Assembly (NCBI GenBank): GCA_023614405.1
Contig: CM042692.1
Coordinates: 122,505,503 to 122,569,502 of the forward strand
Direction of reading: 5' to 3'
DNA from: Avena insularis
Taxonomy: Eukaryota; Streptophyta; Magnoliopsida; Poales; Poaceae
DNA: 64,000 nt
Below, piece after piece: positions 1 to 10,363 of the stretch. Within the stretch, counting starts at the first letter, position 1. The number at the start of each line of letters is the position of its first letter. The notes beneath the pieces were generated by a model that saw only the letters and a list, made by a program, of their open reading frames with translations, made no database searches and was not told where the DNA came from. The position numbers and the translations under genes were made by a program.

Positions 1-1
1 G

Positions 2-1381
2 GCCTTGTGCGTCCAGGGTGACCGCGAGACCGACCGCGAGTACCTCACCAAGTGGATGGAGCTGCGCAACACTTGCGAGGGCATCCTGGAGAGCTAGGCC
101 ATCAACTTCTTCATCGAGGGTTGCCGAGAAGGCACCATGCTTCGCCATCGGCTACTGTGTGACGAGCCGAAAACCATGGCGGAGCTCATGACGGTTGTGG
201 ACCAGTACGCCACGGCAGATGCCACCATGAAGAAGCCCCTCCGAGTAAATGCTAACGGGCATCTGACTCCTATGGAGCCGGCTCGCGACCATCCGAGCAA
301 TCCGGCTAGAGAAGCCGGATCCTCCAGGCGCCATGGCAACGACAACCGGTTCCATGGGGAACGCCAAGCCGGACAACAGAAGCCCCGCTACCACGCGCGG
401 CAAGTCAATGTTGTGGAGGGCGCGCCCGACACGCCAGCTAACGATGCAAGGAGGCAGAAGCCACGACTCACCTTCGACCAGATGTTTGACGGCCTGTGCA
501 AGTGGCACAGCGGTCCCTTCAAACCGGCTATGCATACCCCCCGGAATTGCAGCTGGACTCGCCAGCTAAAAGACCAGGGTGGCCAGCCACGTCTCCCCCC
601 GCCCCCTCCTGGTGGACCACCACCACCGGCTAGGGGAGCCAGCAATGATGGTAACGGTGGCAACGGCGGCAACAACAACAACGGCTACCCCCAGCCGCAC
701 GCTGCCTACCACATCTTCGAGACGAAGCTGGATGACAAGCACAGCCACAGGCGACACTCCAAGGAGGTCAATGCCATTGTCTCTCCGGTCCCCCAGTACC
801 TGAACTGGTCGGAAACCCCCATCACCTGGAGATGTGAAGACCAGCTGGAGCAGCTGCCGAATCCCAGGGGCTACACCATGGTGTTCGACCCCCTCATCAT
901 CTCCAATGCGCGTACCTGCCATTTCTCGCGCATCCTCATCGACGGAGGCAGCAGCCTCAACCTCCTCTACCAGTCCTCGCTAGAAAAGCTAGGCATTCGC
1001 AAATGCGACCTGCGCCCGACTACCACAACATTCCATGGCGTGCTGCTAGGGCCAGCTTGCGCCCTGCTGGGTAAAATCCAGCTGGATGTCATCTTCGGGA
1101 CTGAGGAGAACTTCCGCCACGAACCGATCTGGTTCGAGGTGGTAAACCTGACGAGCTCCTATCATGCTCTCCTCGGGCGCCCTGCCCTCGCCAAGTTCAT
1201 GGCCGTCCCCCACTACGCATACCTCAAGACGAAGATGCCGGGACCCAACGGCGTGATCACCGTCGCTGGCTGCTTCAGGCGGTCGATGGAGTGCACCTCA
1301 GCCGGTTCCAAACTGGCAGAGGCCCTCATCATAACCGAGGAGAAGCCCATAATCATGCGCAATGTGGCCATGGCCCAGTAG
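2..1381 (+). pseudogene. gag-pr: Tat-element gag C-terminus and aspartic protease (broken)
   Basis: Frame 2 is open from the window edge. Its first part reads as the end of a retrotransposon gag domain and is broken by TAG at 95-97. After a basic Pro/Gly/Asn-rich linker of low complexity (about 560-690) comes the aspartic protease. Its active-site motif DGGSS starts at codon 941-943 (Asp269 if the ATG at 137 is counted as residue 1), followed by a typical protease fold region up to about 1250. In the living element gag packages the RNA and the protease matures the polyprotein. The frame closes with TAG at 1379-1381, then continues into the RT linker, so this stop is also a lesion. The true start lies outside the window. 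Confidence 0.8.
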
Positions 1382-2928
1382 GACATACCGGCTAGAAGCA
1401 AACCGGCTGGAGAAGGAGCCTTCCAGCCGGCAAAGGAGACGAAGAGGATCCTGCTCGACCCCTCCGACCCGACCAAGTTCGTCACCATTGGTGCCAACTT
1501 GGACAGCAAATAGGAAGGCGTGCTCGTCGACTTCCTCCGTGAGAATCGGGACATCTTTGCATGGTCACCCAAGGACATGCAAGGTGTACCGAGGGAGTTT
1601 GCCGAGCACTCACTTCATGTGCGGCCGGATGCCAAACCGGTTAAGCAACCTCTGCGCCGGTTCATGGAGGAAAAGAGAAAGATTATCAGTGACGAGATCA
1701 CCCGGCTCCTTGCAGCTGGGTTCATCACTGGTTGGCGAACCTAGTCCTGGTGCTGAAGAAGAACAAGACCTGGCGCATGTGTATCGACTACACCAGCCTG
1801 AACAAGGCGTGCCCAAAAGACCCCTTCGCCTTGCCCCGTATCGATCAAGTCATCGATTCCACGGTCGGCTGTGATTTGTTGTCTTTTTTATATTGCTATT
1901 CCGGTTACAATCAGATCCGGTTAAACCCGGCTGATCAGATCAAGACATCATTTATCACCCCCAACGGGGCTTTCTACTATGTAACCATGCCTTTCGGCCT
2001 GAAGAATGCAGGCGCTACCTATCAGCGCTGCATGCAGAAGTGCTTGCACTCGCAGATAGGCTGAAAAGTGCATGCTTTTGTGGACGATGTGGTCATCAAG
2101 ACCAAGGAGAAGCGCACCCTCCTCGAAGATCTGGGAGAGACATTTCGCAACCTCCGCTAGTACCAGATGAAGCTGAAACCGGAGAGGTGCGTCTTTGGAG
2201 TGCCATCCGGTCAGCTACTCGGTTTCCTCGTATCACAACGAGGTATCGAGGCAAATCCGGAGAAGATCACGGCCATCGAGAGGATGCAGCCGCCCAGGAG
2301 CCTGCTTGGAGTCCAAAAGTTTACCGGATGCCTGGCCTCCCTCAGTCGTTTCGTCAGCCGGCTGGGGGAGAAGGCACTCCCGTTGTACCAGATGATGAAG
2401 AAGACGGACAAGTTCTCCTGGACTTCCCAAGCCGACGCTGCATTTCATGACCTCAAGCGCATGCTATCCATAGCGCCGGTTCTAGCCACGCCGGCTAGCA
2501 AGGAGTCGATGTTGCTCTATATAGCAGCCATCAGCCGGGTCGTCAGCGTTGTCCTGGTGGTGGAGCGCCCCGAGGAAGGCAAGGAGCCGGTTCAAAGGCC
2601 CGTCTACTACCTCAGCGAGGTTCTCTCCCTCTCCAAGCAGAACTACCCCCACTACCAGAAGATGTGCTACGGCGTGTACCTGGCATGAAATAAGCTCAAG
2701 CACTACTTCCAGGAACATCCAATTAAGGTCGTGTGCACCGCACCCCTTTCAGAAATCATCGGCAACAAGGACGCCACCGGCCGAGTTGCCAAGTGGGCCA
2801 TCGAGCTCGCAGCCTACTCCATCCAGTACAAGCCCTGGCTCACGATCAAGTCGCAGGCGCTAGCGGACTTCCTCGTTGACTGGGCCGAGACCCAGTATCT
2901 CCCACCGGTTCCGGATTCAGGCCACTAG
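1382..2928 (+). pseudogene. pol: Tat-element reverse transcriptase and first RNase H (broken)
   Basis: Reverse transcriptase copies the element RNA into cDNA; RNase H removes the template. Frame 2 carries the N-terminal RT region (about 1514-1744) with stops at 1511 and 1742. The reading then moves to frame 1 at about 1732, apparently through a small deletion just before the core. Frame 1 contains the fingers and palm, with FVDD at the catalytic position (Asp-Asp codons 2083-2088), the thumb and RNase H. It is interrupted by TGA 2062-2064, TAG 2158-2160, TGA 2686-2688 and TAG 2926-2928. Order and sequence match Tat-lineage Ty3/gypsy pol. The catalytic aspartates survive, but there is no continuous frame. 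Confidence 0.85.
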
Positions 2929-3700
2929 AAGATGCACTTCAATGGGTCGAAGATGCTCAGGGGCTTGGGAGTCGGCATCGTGCTCACCTCGCCCAAGGGA
3001 GACCGGCTGGAGTATGTACTGCAGATCCACTTCAAGGCCTCCAACAACGTAGCCGAATATGAGGCACTGGCGCACGGGCTCCGGCTAGCCAAGGAGATTG
3101 GTGTCAACCGGATCCTTTGCTTCGGTGATTCTGGTGGTGCAGCAAGTATCCGGAGAATGGGACGCCAGAGATGCAAACATGGCCCTCTACCGGTTCCACA
3201 TCCAGAAGCTCAGCGCCTCCTTTGACGGATGTGAATTCCATCATGTCCCCCGCGTCAACAACGAGGCAGTCGATTCGCTCGCCCGAATCAGATCCACCAG
3301 GCAGGCGATCCCACCCGAGGTCTCCTTGGAGCACCTGCGCAAGCCCTCCATCAACCCGTCACCTGAGTCGGATTCCATCATATGGGCAGGGAGCACTCCG
3401 GCTGATGGAGCGGCGGAAGCAGAGCCGGCAGAGCCTCCAAAGAAGAAGACCCGCACAAACTCCGGCAAGGCAGTGCCCTCCGGTTTGCAAGACCCGGGGG
3501 CTACCGGCTCGTCAAGCGGCTTGGGGGATGCTGTCCCGGGTACTTCATCCGGACGACCCCCCGACAACCATCAACCAGAGAGCGGGAGCATCCTCGTCAT
3601 TCGGGAAGTGCCATCCTGGGCGCAGCCCTTCATGAACTACATCGCCAACGGGGAACTTCTGGATGACGAGGTGGAAGCCTGGAAAATCCGGCGCTGCGCG
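2929..3700 (+). pseudogene. pol: Tat-element second (archaeal-type) RNase H and linker (broken)
   Basis: A second RNase H follows the first, as known in Tat elements, which acquired an archaeal-type RNase H between RNase H and integrase. Frame 1 gives the first half (from the Met at 2932). A frameshift near 3135 moves to frame 2, which gives the second half up to about 3330. The first catalytic Asp expected in the opening strand is read as Asn (HFNGS, codon 2944-2946), a G-to-A type change. A Pro/Ser/Gly-rich linker (about 3340-3600) leads to integrase. Domain identity is clear from the pattern; loss of activity is inferred. Confidence 0.75.
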
Positions 3701-4895
3701 CACACGTACACCATCATCAACGCCAAACTGTACAAGCACAGCGTATCCGGCATCTTCCAAAGGTGTGTCGATGTGGACACGGGCTACCGGCTACTCAAGG
3801 ACATCCACCAGGGCGAGTGCGGGCATCACGCTTCGTCAAGGGCGATAGTGGCCAAGGCGTTTCGCCATGGCTTCTATTGGCCCACCGCCCTCGAGGACGC
3901 TGAACAACTGGTCTACGCGTCCAATGGGTGCTAGCACTTCGGGCAGCTCAGGCACATGCCGACTTCGATACTCAAGACCATACCGATTACCTGGCCCTTC
4001 ACGGTTTGGGGCCTCGACATGGTCGGTCCCTTCAAGCGAGCACGCGCGGGCATGACCCATCTGCTGGTGGCGGTGGACAAATTCACGAAGTGGATCGAGG
4101 CCCAGCCCATCCAGAAGCTGGACGGGGCAACGGTCATCACCTTCTTCACCGACATCATCAATCGATTCGGCTACCCCAACAGCATCATCACCGACAATGG
4201 CACAAACTTCGCCAAGGGGGCCTTCGCCCGATTCTGCAGCAACAAGGGCATCCGGCTAGACCTTGCCTCCGTCGCGCACCCGTAGTCCAATGGGCAGGTC
4301 GAAAGGGCAAACGGCTTGGTGCTAGCCGGCATCAAGCCGGGCCTCATCGAGCCGTTGGAAAGGTCACCCGGATGCTGGATCGAGGAGATTCCGGCTGTGC
4401 TATGGAGCCTCCGCACCACGCCGAATAGATCAACCGGCTACACTCCGTTCTTCCTGGTCTACGGATCGGAAGCTCCTTTACGACGAAAAGCTCTCCGCGG
4501 ATATCGAGTTCGATTCCCCGCGCAAGCTCCTTTACGACGAAAAGGCCAACCAGGAGGCACGGGAGGACGGTGTGGACCACCTGGAGGAGGCCCGCGAGCT
4601 GGCATTGTCCAGGTCGGCCCTGTACCAGCAACGACTACGCCGCTACCATTCAGGCCGGATCCGCCCAGTCGTGTTCCGCGAGGGCGACCTGGTCCTCCGG
4701 CTGGTGCAAGACACGAAGGGCATGCATAAGCTATCGCCACCTTGGGAGGGCCCCTTCATCATCAGTCAGGCGCTGCCCAACGACTCCTACTACCTCATCG
4801 ACGCGTAGCAGCCGTGCAAGAACAAGATGGACAAATCAGACGAGGAGACCGAGCGTCCCTGGAACGCGGCCTTGCTGCGCCCGTTCTACACCTAG
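3701..4895 (+). pseudogene. int: Tat-element integrase (broken)
   Basis: Integrase joins the cDNA ends to target DNA. An HHCC-type zinc region lies at about 3815-3950 and is cut by TAG 3932-3934 next to a zinc cysteine. The core carries the first Asp in GLDMVGP, the second in ITDNGT, and the Glu in GQVERANG, so the DDE triad is present. TAG 4283-4285 falls just before the Glu helix. A 20-bp direct repeat (4471-4490 and 4525-4544) marks a rearrangement, after which the frame moves from 2 to 0. The C-terminal domain then runs to the final stop at 4893-4895, with one more TAG at 4806-4808. Non-functional copy. Confidence 0.85.
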
Positions 4896-5069
4896 TCGCC
4901 AGACAGTGTATGTATCCCGCAAACCCTATGAATGAAAATGCGGAACCCTACGAGATCCTTGGGGGCTCCTTGCTAGAAATGTGTTTTGCATCTGTTTACC
5001 GGTTCTAATTTTCTAGCTCTGGCAACTCCTACCCAGGGGCTTGCCGGCTGGCCCGACCTGCTAAGTCAA
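4896..5069. other. Spacer after Tat pol
   Basis: No coding signal was seen. A purine-rich stretch near 4965 (ttgggggctcc) resembles the polypurine-like motifs of the repeats that follow. Confidence 0.4.
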
Positions 5070-5935
5070 CAAACCGACTGAGTAGTGTGCGATGATGTCA
5101 GAGGCCCACTCTTCGTATCAGCTACAGACCGCAACCCGGTTGTCCGGCTAGCAAGAGCAAAAGCCCGAGGCATCCCACACGAAAAACAGGGAGAAGACGC
5201 AACAGATCGGGCGTCCCGGCCTCGCAACTAGCTTAAGACAATCCGGTTGCTAAGCCGCTAGTACCATGCGTGATGTACTGTCAGCTCCCTTCGATTCCGG
5301 CTACAGACCGCAACCCGGCTGCCAGGCAAGGACGCAGCGAAAACAACAGAGCACACGGGAAAACGACCAAGTGTCCAGAAAGGCGCAAGCTAGTTTAAAA
5401 AAAATCCGCCTTCCGGCTACAATTTGGCAGACTAACCTATTAACATGTGAGAATGTATGTGTATGTATATTCTTGTACAACTACCTTGAGTCAGAATTAA
5501 GGAAGAAAAGAGAAGAAGATTCGAAGTCCTTGCCTTCATCAAGCACTCCGAATCTCGGGGGCTACACCCACTAGGTGCGCTCGCGCACCCCCAGTGGAAT
5601 CTTGTAGTTCCCGACCGGCTAAAGGCGTTTAGCCGGGCGTTCGGAGCCCACGTGAGGGCAAGGACAGGAGCAAGAGAAGACAAGGAAGATTTGAAGCACC
5701 TGGCTATGCCAGCTACTCTGAATCTCGGAGGCTACACCCAGTGGGTGCGCTCGCGCGCCCCCACTAGAATGTTAGTTCCCCTGACTGAAGGTGTTCAACC
5801 AGCGAAAGCAACCGACTAAGACGGGTCTAGTCAGATAAATTTAGAAGATTTGGGAAAAGAAGGAAGATTGAACACACTGCCACCACTACTATGAATCTCG
5901 GGCTACACCCATGTCTTGTTGGCGCCGCTACCGGA
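5070..5935 (+). repeat. Degenerate tandem repeats in the Tat 3' spacer, period about 170-180 bp
   Basis: Two repeat sets lie side by side. In the first, a block with gctacagaccgcaacccgg occurs near 5120 and again near 5301. In the second, the block aatctcgg(g/a)ggctacacc occurs near 5551, 5721 and (shortened) 5894, each preceded by a purine-rich gaagaagat or gaagatt tract and, in the first two, followed by a gcgctcgcg(c/t) stretch. The ctcggggggct-type core resembles the polypurine tract next to the 3' LTR (9618-9629). Such repeats in the 3' untranslated region of Tat elements are a known source of satellite DNA. Copies differ by substitutions and indels. Confidence 0.7.
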
Positions 5936-6183
5936 GGTGCAGATTCCTCCGCTAAAGGCGGCAATGCGAAGTCAGCTGGATAAAGCCAACTGGCGAAATA
6001 TTGAAAGAAAATGCAAAGTGCACAAGTTGAAGGGAAACCAAGCCAGTTCAAAATTAACATTGAAAGGAAAAAAGGAGGCGAAGCTCCCATAAGTTTACCC
6101 GGCGCCAGAGGCAGCCGGTACAGACAGACAAGTTTCAAGACAAAGCAAGACAAACAAATACACCCGACATCCCGGGGCAATAG

Positions 6184-9057
6184 CTAAGCGACAGGACCCT
6201 TGCCGTGCGGAGCGTCTTGGCTGACAGTAGCTTCAGGCGGAGGAGGCGGCGTGGTGCTCGATCCAGTTCCGGCGCCCGCAGCCGGCTGCGTTGAAGTTTC
6301 TGCATCAGGAGTACCGATGGACTCCGAGTCGGTGAGCACCTCGTCGGGGTCCACATAGTCGGCGATCTTGATGGCGGAGCCCCGGAGCTCCGGATGAGCC
6401 TGATGGCGGCAAGGTCGGTGCCGGCATGGAACCCTCCGTCGATCTTCTCGATGCGGGCGTCCTTGTACCAGGAAAGCAGGAGGGCCAGAGCCATCTCTGC
6501 TCCGGCTCGCGCCGCCAAGTCCCGCAGCCGGTCCACCGCAGCCGGCACCTCTCCCACCTTTGCAGCCAGCTGCGCCATCGTCTCCGGAACCGGAGCGTCC
6601 GGCCACAGGAACGAGAAGATGTCCCGCACCGCTTGACAAAGCTTGGCAGCCTCCTTGCCAAGAAGGACGACGAGCTCCTGGGCTGTCGGCTGCGCTCCCG
6701 GCCAGTTCTCCTGTAGCCGGTTGTACGCCGGCAGGTCTATGCCAGGATAAAACGCTGTCAGAAAAAAGATAGTCAGATCCGGCTACCGGATCCGGAAAAA
6801 CAGGGAGACAAAAAAAGGGAACTTACCCTTAGCCGTGTGGCCAACTTGCATCAGCTCCTCCACCAGAGCCTTATCCTTCGTCGCCAGCCGCTTGATCTCC
6901 TTCTCTTGGTCCTTGTTCTGGGCCTCGAGAAGGTTGAAGGCTTCGATCCGGCTGGCGAGCGAGGCATCGCACTCCTTGACGATGGCCTCCAGACCGTCTA
7001 CCTTCGCGTGCCAATCCTTGTTCTGCAGCCGTAGAGTGGAGTTGGACTTGCTCAACCGGTCGTTCGCTTTCTTCAAGCGATCAATCTCGCGTTGAGCGCA
7101 CACGAGGATAGCTACGACAAAGCCGGTAATCAGCAAAAAAAAGACGATTCTGGATGACGCAAACTTACTCTGGGAGGTTCTGTTGGCGGCAGCAAGCTTC
7201 TGCTCCAAGGACTGGTTCCTGCCGGCTGCGGCCTCCAGCAGCCGGATCTCCTTCACCGCCAGCTCGAGGGTGGCGGCGAGATCGGTCAGCGAGGCATTGG
7301 AGAAGGCGTCGTCGTCCACGGTGTTGACGGCCAAGGACTCCTTCGCGGCAACCACTGCTGCCCTCCACTCCTCTCCCGGCTCGTCCTCGGAGTTGTCATC
7401 ACTGACAACCACGAGCTCCTTCCCGGTTGCTGCCCCCCGCGTGCCCGCAGAAGAGCCACCCGGCTGAGGACCCTCCACTTCCGGCTGGGCCACCACGTCC
7501 GGCTGAGGACCCTCCACTCTGGCTGAGGCAGCCGGTTCAGCTCGAGGTGGCGGCAGAGGCGGTGCCTCGGAAGAAGGAGGGGCGCTGGCAGACGTGGTCA
7601 GAGCGCGGGGTGGCGACCCGGTCGGCGCTCGCGCCGGGCTCGCGGCTCCAAAGGAGACCAGCGTGCTAAGAAGACATAAGAAGAGAAGAAGGAAAGAAAA
7701 GCAAATAAGCCAAAGACAGAAAGGGAGAAAAAGAAAGAAACAGAAAATGGTGAAAGAAAAGGGAAGAAAGACGTACCCCTGCACCACCAGAGGCGGCCCC
7801 TTCTTCTAGCCAAGGCGACTCAGCGGAAGGGTGCTGGTCCGGCTCCTCTGCGGTGGGCCGGCTGGCGTTGGAACGGCTGGAGCCGCTCCCGCCAGTGCCA
7901 GACTGGCTGGAGCCACCGTCCGTCGCAAGGCGTTGCACCGGATCAGAGGCCGGCATGGCCTCTTCCTCCTCGTCAACCTCCGCATGGGGATCGGCGGCCG
8001 GTTTGTTGTTTTGGCTGGGGAAGGCATCCCCATCTCCATCCGAATCCTCGCCATACCGCCAAGCACGCGGCTCGAGCAAGTAAGGCGTGAACGCCTCGAG
8101 GGGGGCCTCGCCCTCCTCACGAAGAATGCAAGGGAAGGTCTGCCGAATACAAGAGATTAGTCGGATAAAACAAAGAACAAGGGCAGGAGATACGCAAGAA
8201 GACTCCGGCTAAAAGGACCTACCCGGGACGCGTGGTTGTCCCGGCTATAGGGCGCCAGGCTGAAGGTCCAGCCTTCCGGCAACCGCTCCTTGGTGATCGT
8301 CCACACCCACTCCTTCAGGTTGTGGTAGGGGGGATCGTGGCGCGACAGCCGGGTCGGGTCCAGCCGGCCGGAGTAGAAGCACATCATGTGTGCTCACTGC
8401 TACAACGACATCATCAGCCGGGACATCCAGCTGAGGGTGATGTCCAGGCCAGTCAGCCGGCAGGTGACGAGGGAGCGCATGCGTTGCAGCATCGCGTCCG
8501 ACTCCATCTTGTCGCCATAAATCTTCTACTCCCAGTGTTGGCAGCTGGACTCGACATCCTGGAACACCGAAAGATTGATACGGTTGATGTTGGTGACGTT
8601 CTTGACGTAGAAGTACGACAACTGCCACGGTCGTACCGTGTCATGCAACCGAAACTTCGGGTAGCCGGTCTGCGTGCGGGAGTAGATGGAGGCGCCGCCA
8701 TAGATGACTAGCGGCCCTTCGTAAACTGCACCTGCGGCCAGACTCGGAAGAGCCGGCAGAAGAGCCCGAGATCCGGCTGGATCTCGAGATAGCTCTCGTA
8801 GAATGCCATGAAGTGCGCCAGCATTCCGATTGCGTTGGCGCCGAGATGGTGGAGGCGGAGGTCGAAGAAAGCAAGGAACGTGAGGAAGAACGGGTGCACC
8901 GGCAGCGCGAACCGCACACTAGATGCAAAAGGAAGATTACCTGCTCTCCCTCCGCTGGATGCGGCGACACCTCTCCCGCCGGTGCTAGCCGCACCTCTAC
9001 TTCCTCCTCCGGCGGAAGGACGCGGGTGGCGCGGTACTTCTGGATGTGGTCCTCCAT
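6184..9057 (-). pseudogene. Antisense gene of the Tat element (gypsy-type transposon domain, coiled coil)
   Basis: This gene lies on the strand opposite gag-pol, between pol and the 3' LTR. From the ATG at 9055-9057 an N-terminal domain runs to about 8222. It contains the stretch PFFLTFLAFFDLRLHHLG, as in the Pfam family called putative gypsy-type transposon. After a GTAGGT donor near 8222 and an AG acceptor near 8140 comes an acidic, Ser/Gly-rich segment. Further donor/acceptor pairs appear near 7778/7668, 7168/7112 and 6826/6755. The exons near 7660-6835 encode a Glu/Lys/Leu-rich probable coiled coil; the last exon (to 6184) encodes an Ala-rich helical domain. Breaks include a one- or two-base indel near 8920, a frameshift near 6385 and in-frame stops near 8700, 8525 and 8400. 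Similar antisense genes are known in Grande and RIRE2-type Tat elements; their role is unknown. The exon map is inferred. Confidence 0.7.
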
Positions 9058-9264
9058 GACGGAGGAGCCACACTAGGCTCCACGCTCGGCTGCCATCTCC
9101 GGCTCACAGGAAGACGCGGCGACGGAGGAGTGGCGGTGGCCCGTACCAACGACGATGAATGGGCGGCGCAGCAGGCTACAGCAGCGGCGAAGGCAGAGCA
9201 TGGAGGGCAGGAGCGCAGAAGGGAAGAGAGCAACTGGAAGCGGGGGAGCGGAGGAAAGTAACGG

Positions 9265-9280
9265 CCCCCCCCCCCCCCCC
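9265..9280. repeat. C16 homopolymer
   Basis: An uninterrupted run of 16 C on the plus strand (G on the antisense gene strand) lies between the candidate antisense TATA box and its start codon. Confidence 0.95.
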
Positions 9281-9287
9281 GCGGCGT

Positions 9288-9530
9288 CTATTTAAAGGGT
9301 CGGAAGACCAACCGTCCACGGCGCCACGTGGAATTCATACAAGCAACCCTCACCCCAACCGCCGCCCAGATCCCGTGTGCCGACGCGGGGTGCGCAGAAG
9401 ATCCTGGAGCGGGAACCGAAGCGCCAGGCGGCAGTTTCCTGAGGCGACGTGTGACGGACGTTACGCTGCCCGCCGCAGAGCAATGATGGTGCGTGTGCGC
9501 GTGGCCGGCGTCAGCACTGACGTCATGGGT
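9288..9530 (-). promoter_or_regulatory. Candidate promoter of the antisense gene
   Basis: Read on the minus strand upstream of the ATG at 9057, there is a TATA-like CTTTAAATAG (9288-9297). About 30 bp further upstream is a perfect G-box CACGTG (9325-9330), and beyond it the palindromic bZIP site TGACGTCA (9518-9525). The order and spacing suit a plant promoter. The sites are palindromic, so they could equally act toward the 3' LTR. Function is inferred. Confidence 0.5.
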
Positions 9531-9617
9531 AGCGCAACTACCAGGCGTAGCCGGTCACAAATTCAAAACCAAGAGGGAGCGCGCGCATATTTCGCCTAAG
9601 GGCGGAATCCACACGCG

Positions 9618-9629
9618 CTCGAGGGCTAG
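9618..9629 (+). promoter_or_regulatory. Polypurine-tract-like site of the Tat element
   Basis: The sequence ctcgagggctag abuts the LTR start. It resembles the ctcgggggctac form used by Tat relatives as the plus-strand primer. The G run is interrupted, so this copy is imperfect. Confidence 0.5.
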
Positions 9630-10363
9630 TGTCAGGGAGATGATCCCTAGATACCCCAACCGGACAAGAAACAGGGTAGTCGGATCGCGTCCGGCTGGCC
9701 AGATGCAGCCGTACAAAGCAAGCTAGGCCGGCTATCGCATGGTAGCCGGATCGGCAAGAAGTAGCCAGCTACGGCAACATAGCCGGAACCAATCAAGGAG
9801 ACAGGACGATGTGCGGATCAGTGTGTGGTACACCCTGTACGACGAGAAGACTGGCAACCACTCGGCCATACCGAAGACTTTGCAGGGATGACGCAGGAAC
9901 AGTGGCCCGATGCTGACGATAGGCTCGCATAGCGTCCACTGTGCCTACGACAGCCATACCGCTCATACTCCGATGGGACATGTCGTACCGGATACTTTAG
10001 ATAACCAGTCGGCTGGGACCCGCCTGTGGGGCCCGCCAGTCAGACTAGCCAGTGAGACCGTTGCCTCTCTGCCTATATAAGGAGAGGCAAGGCCTCAGTA
10101 GAAAGGGTTGGTCTCAGTGCATTTAAGACACTAGCTAGAGAATACAGCTCTAGGAGCACTTGTAGTTCGTGTATCCCTCATAGTCAGATCGGCAGGAGTA
10201 GGAGTTTTACCTCATCACGAGGGCTCCGAACCTAGGTACTTCCTGCGTCCAGCTACGCTTGCTTGTATCCAATCCCGCCTGCCGACGCTGTCGATAGCTT
10301 CCCTGTAAGTCCCCACACCTCTATCTAACCTTCTTAGGTACTGTCGTTCCCAATACAACGACA
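9630..10363 (+). repeat. 3' LTR of the Tat element (734 bp)
   Basis: It begins TGTCAGGGAG and ends CGACA, so the termini are the inverted pair TGTC/GACA. A TATA box (TATATAA, 10074-10080) lies about 445 bp in, placing the transcription start near 10110. The left LTR is outside the window, so the boundary was set from the termini, the upstream polypurine-like site, and the return of Athila LTR sequence immediately downstream. Confidence 0.8.

Larger units (their letters stand above)
1..10363 (+). mobile_element. Ty3/gypsy retrotransposon, Tat lineage, 5' end outside window
   Basis: The order seen is gag, protease, RT, RNase H, a second archaeal-type RNase H, integrase, a tandem-repeat spacer, an antisense gene and the 3' LTR. 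The dual RNase H and the antisense gene are known marks of the Tat lineage. The 5' LTR, primer site and most of gag lie left of the window. The element ends at a GACA terminus (10360-10363). The next sequence continues the Athila LTR also found near 17348, so the element inserted into that LTR; the 5 bp after it (10364-10368, acaag) match the empty site except for one base. All pol domains carry stops or frameshifts, so it is inactive. Confidence 0.85.

Noticed and set aside
7112..7168. A hydrophobic stretch reading like a membrane segment in the antisense gene
   Set aside because: It lies between a GTAAGT donor and an AG acceptor and is better read as a 57 bp intron than as protein.
6394..8160. 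Plus-strand frames of 60-160 codons opposite the antisense gene
   Set aside because: They mirror the minus-strand exons in GC-rich sequence and carry no motif of their own.
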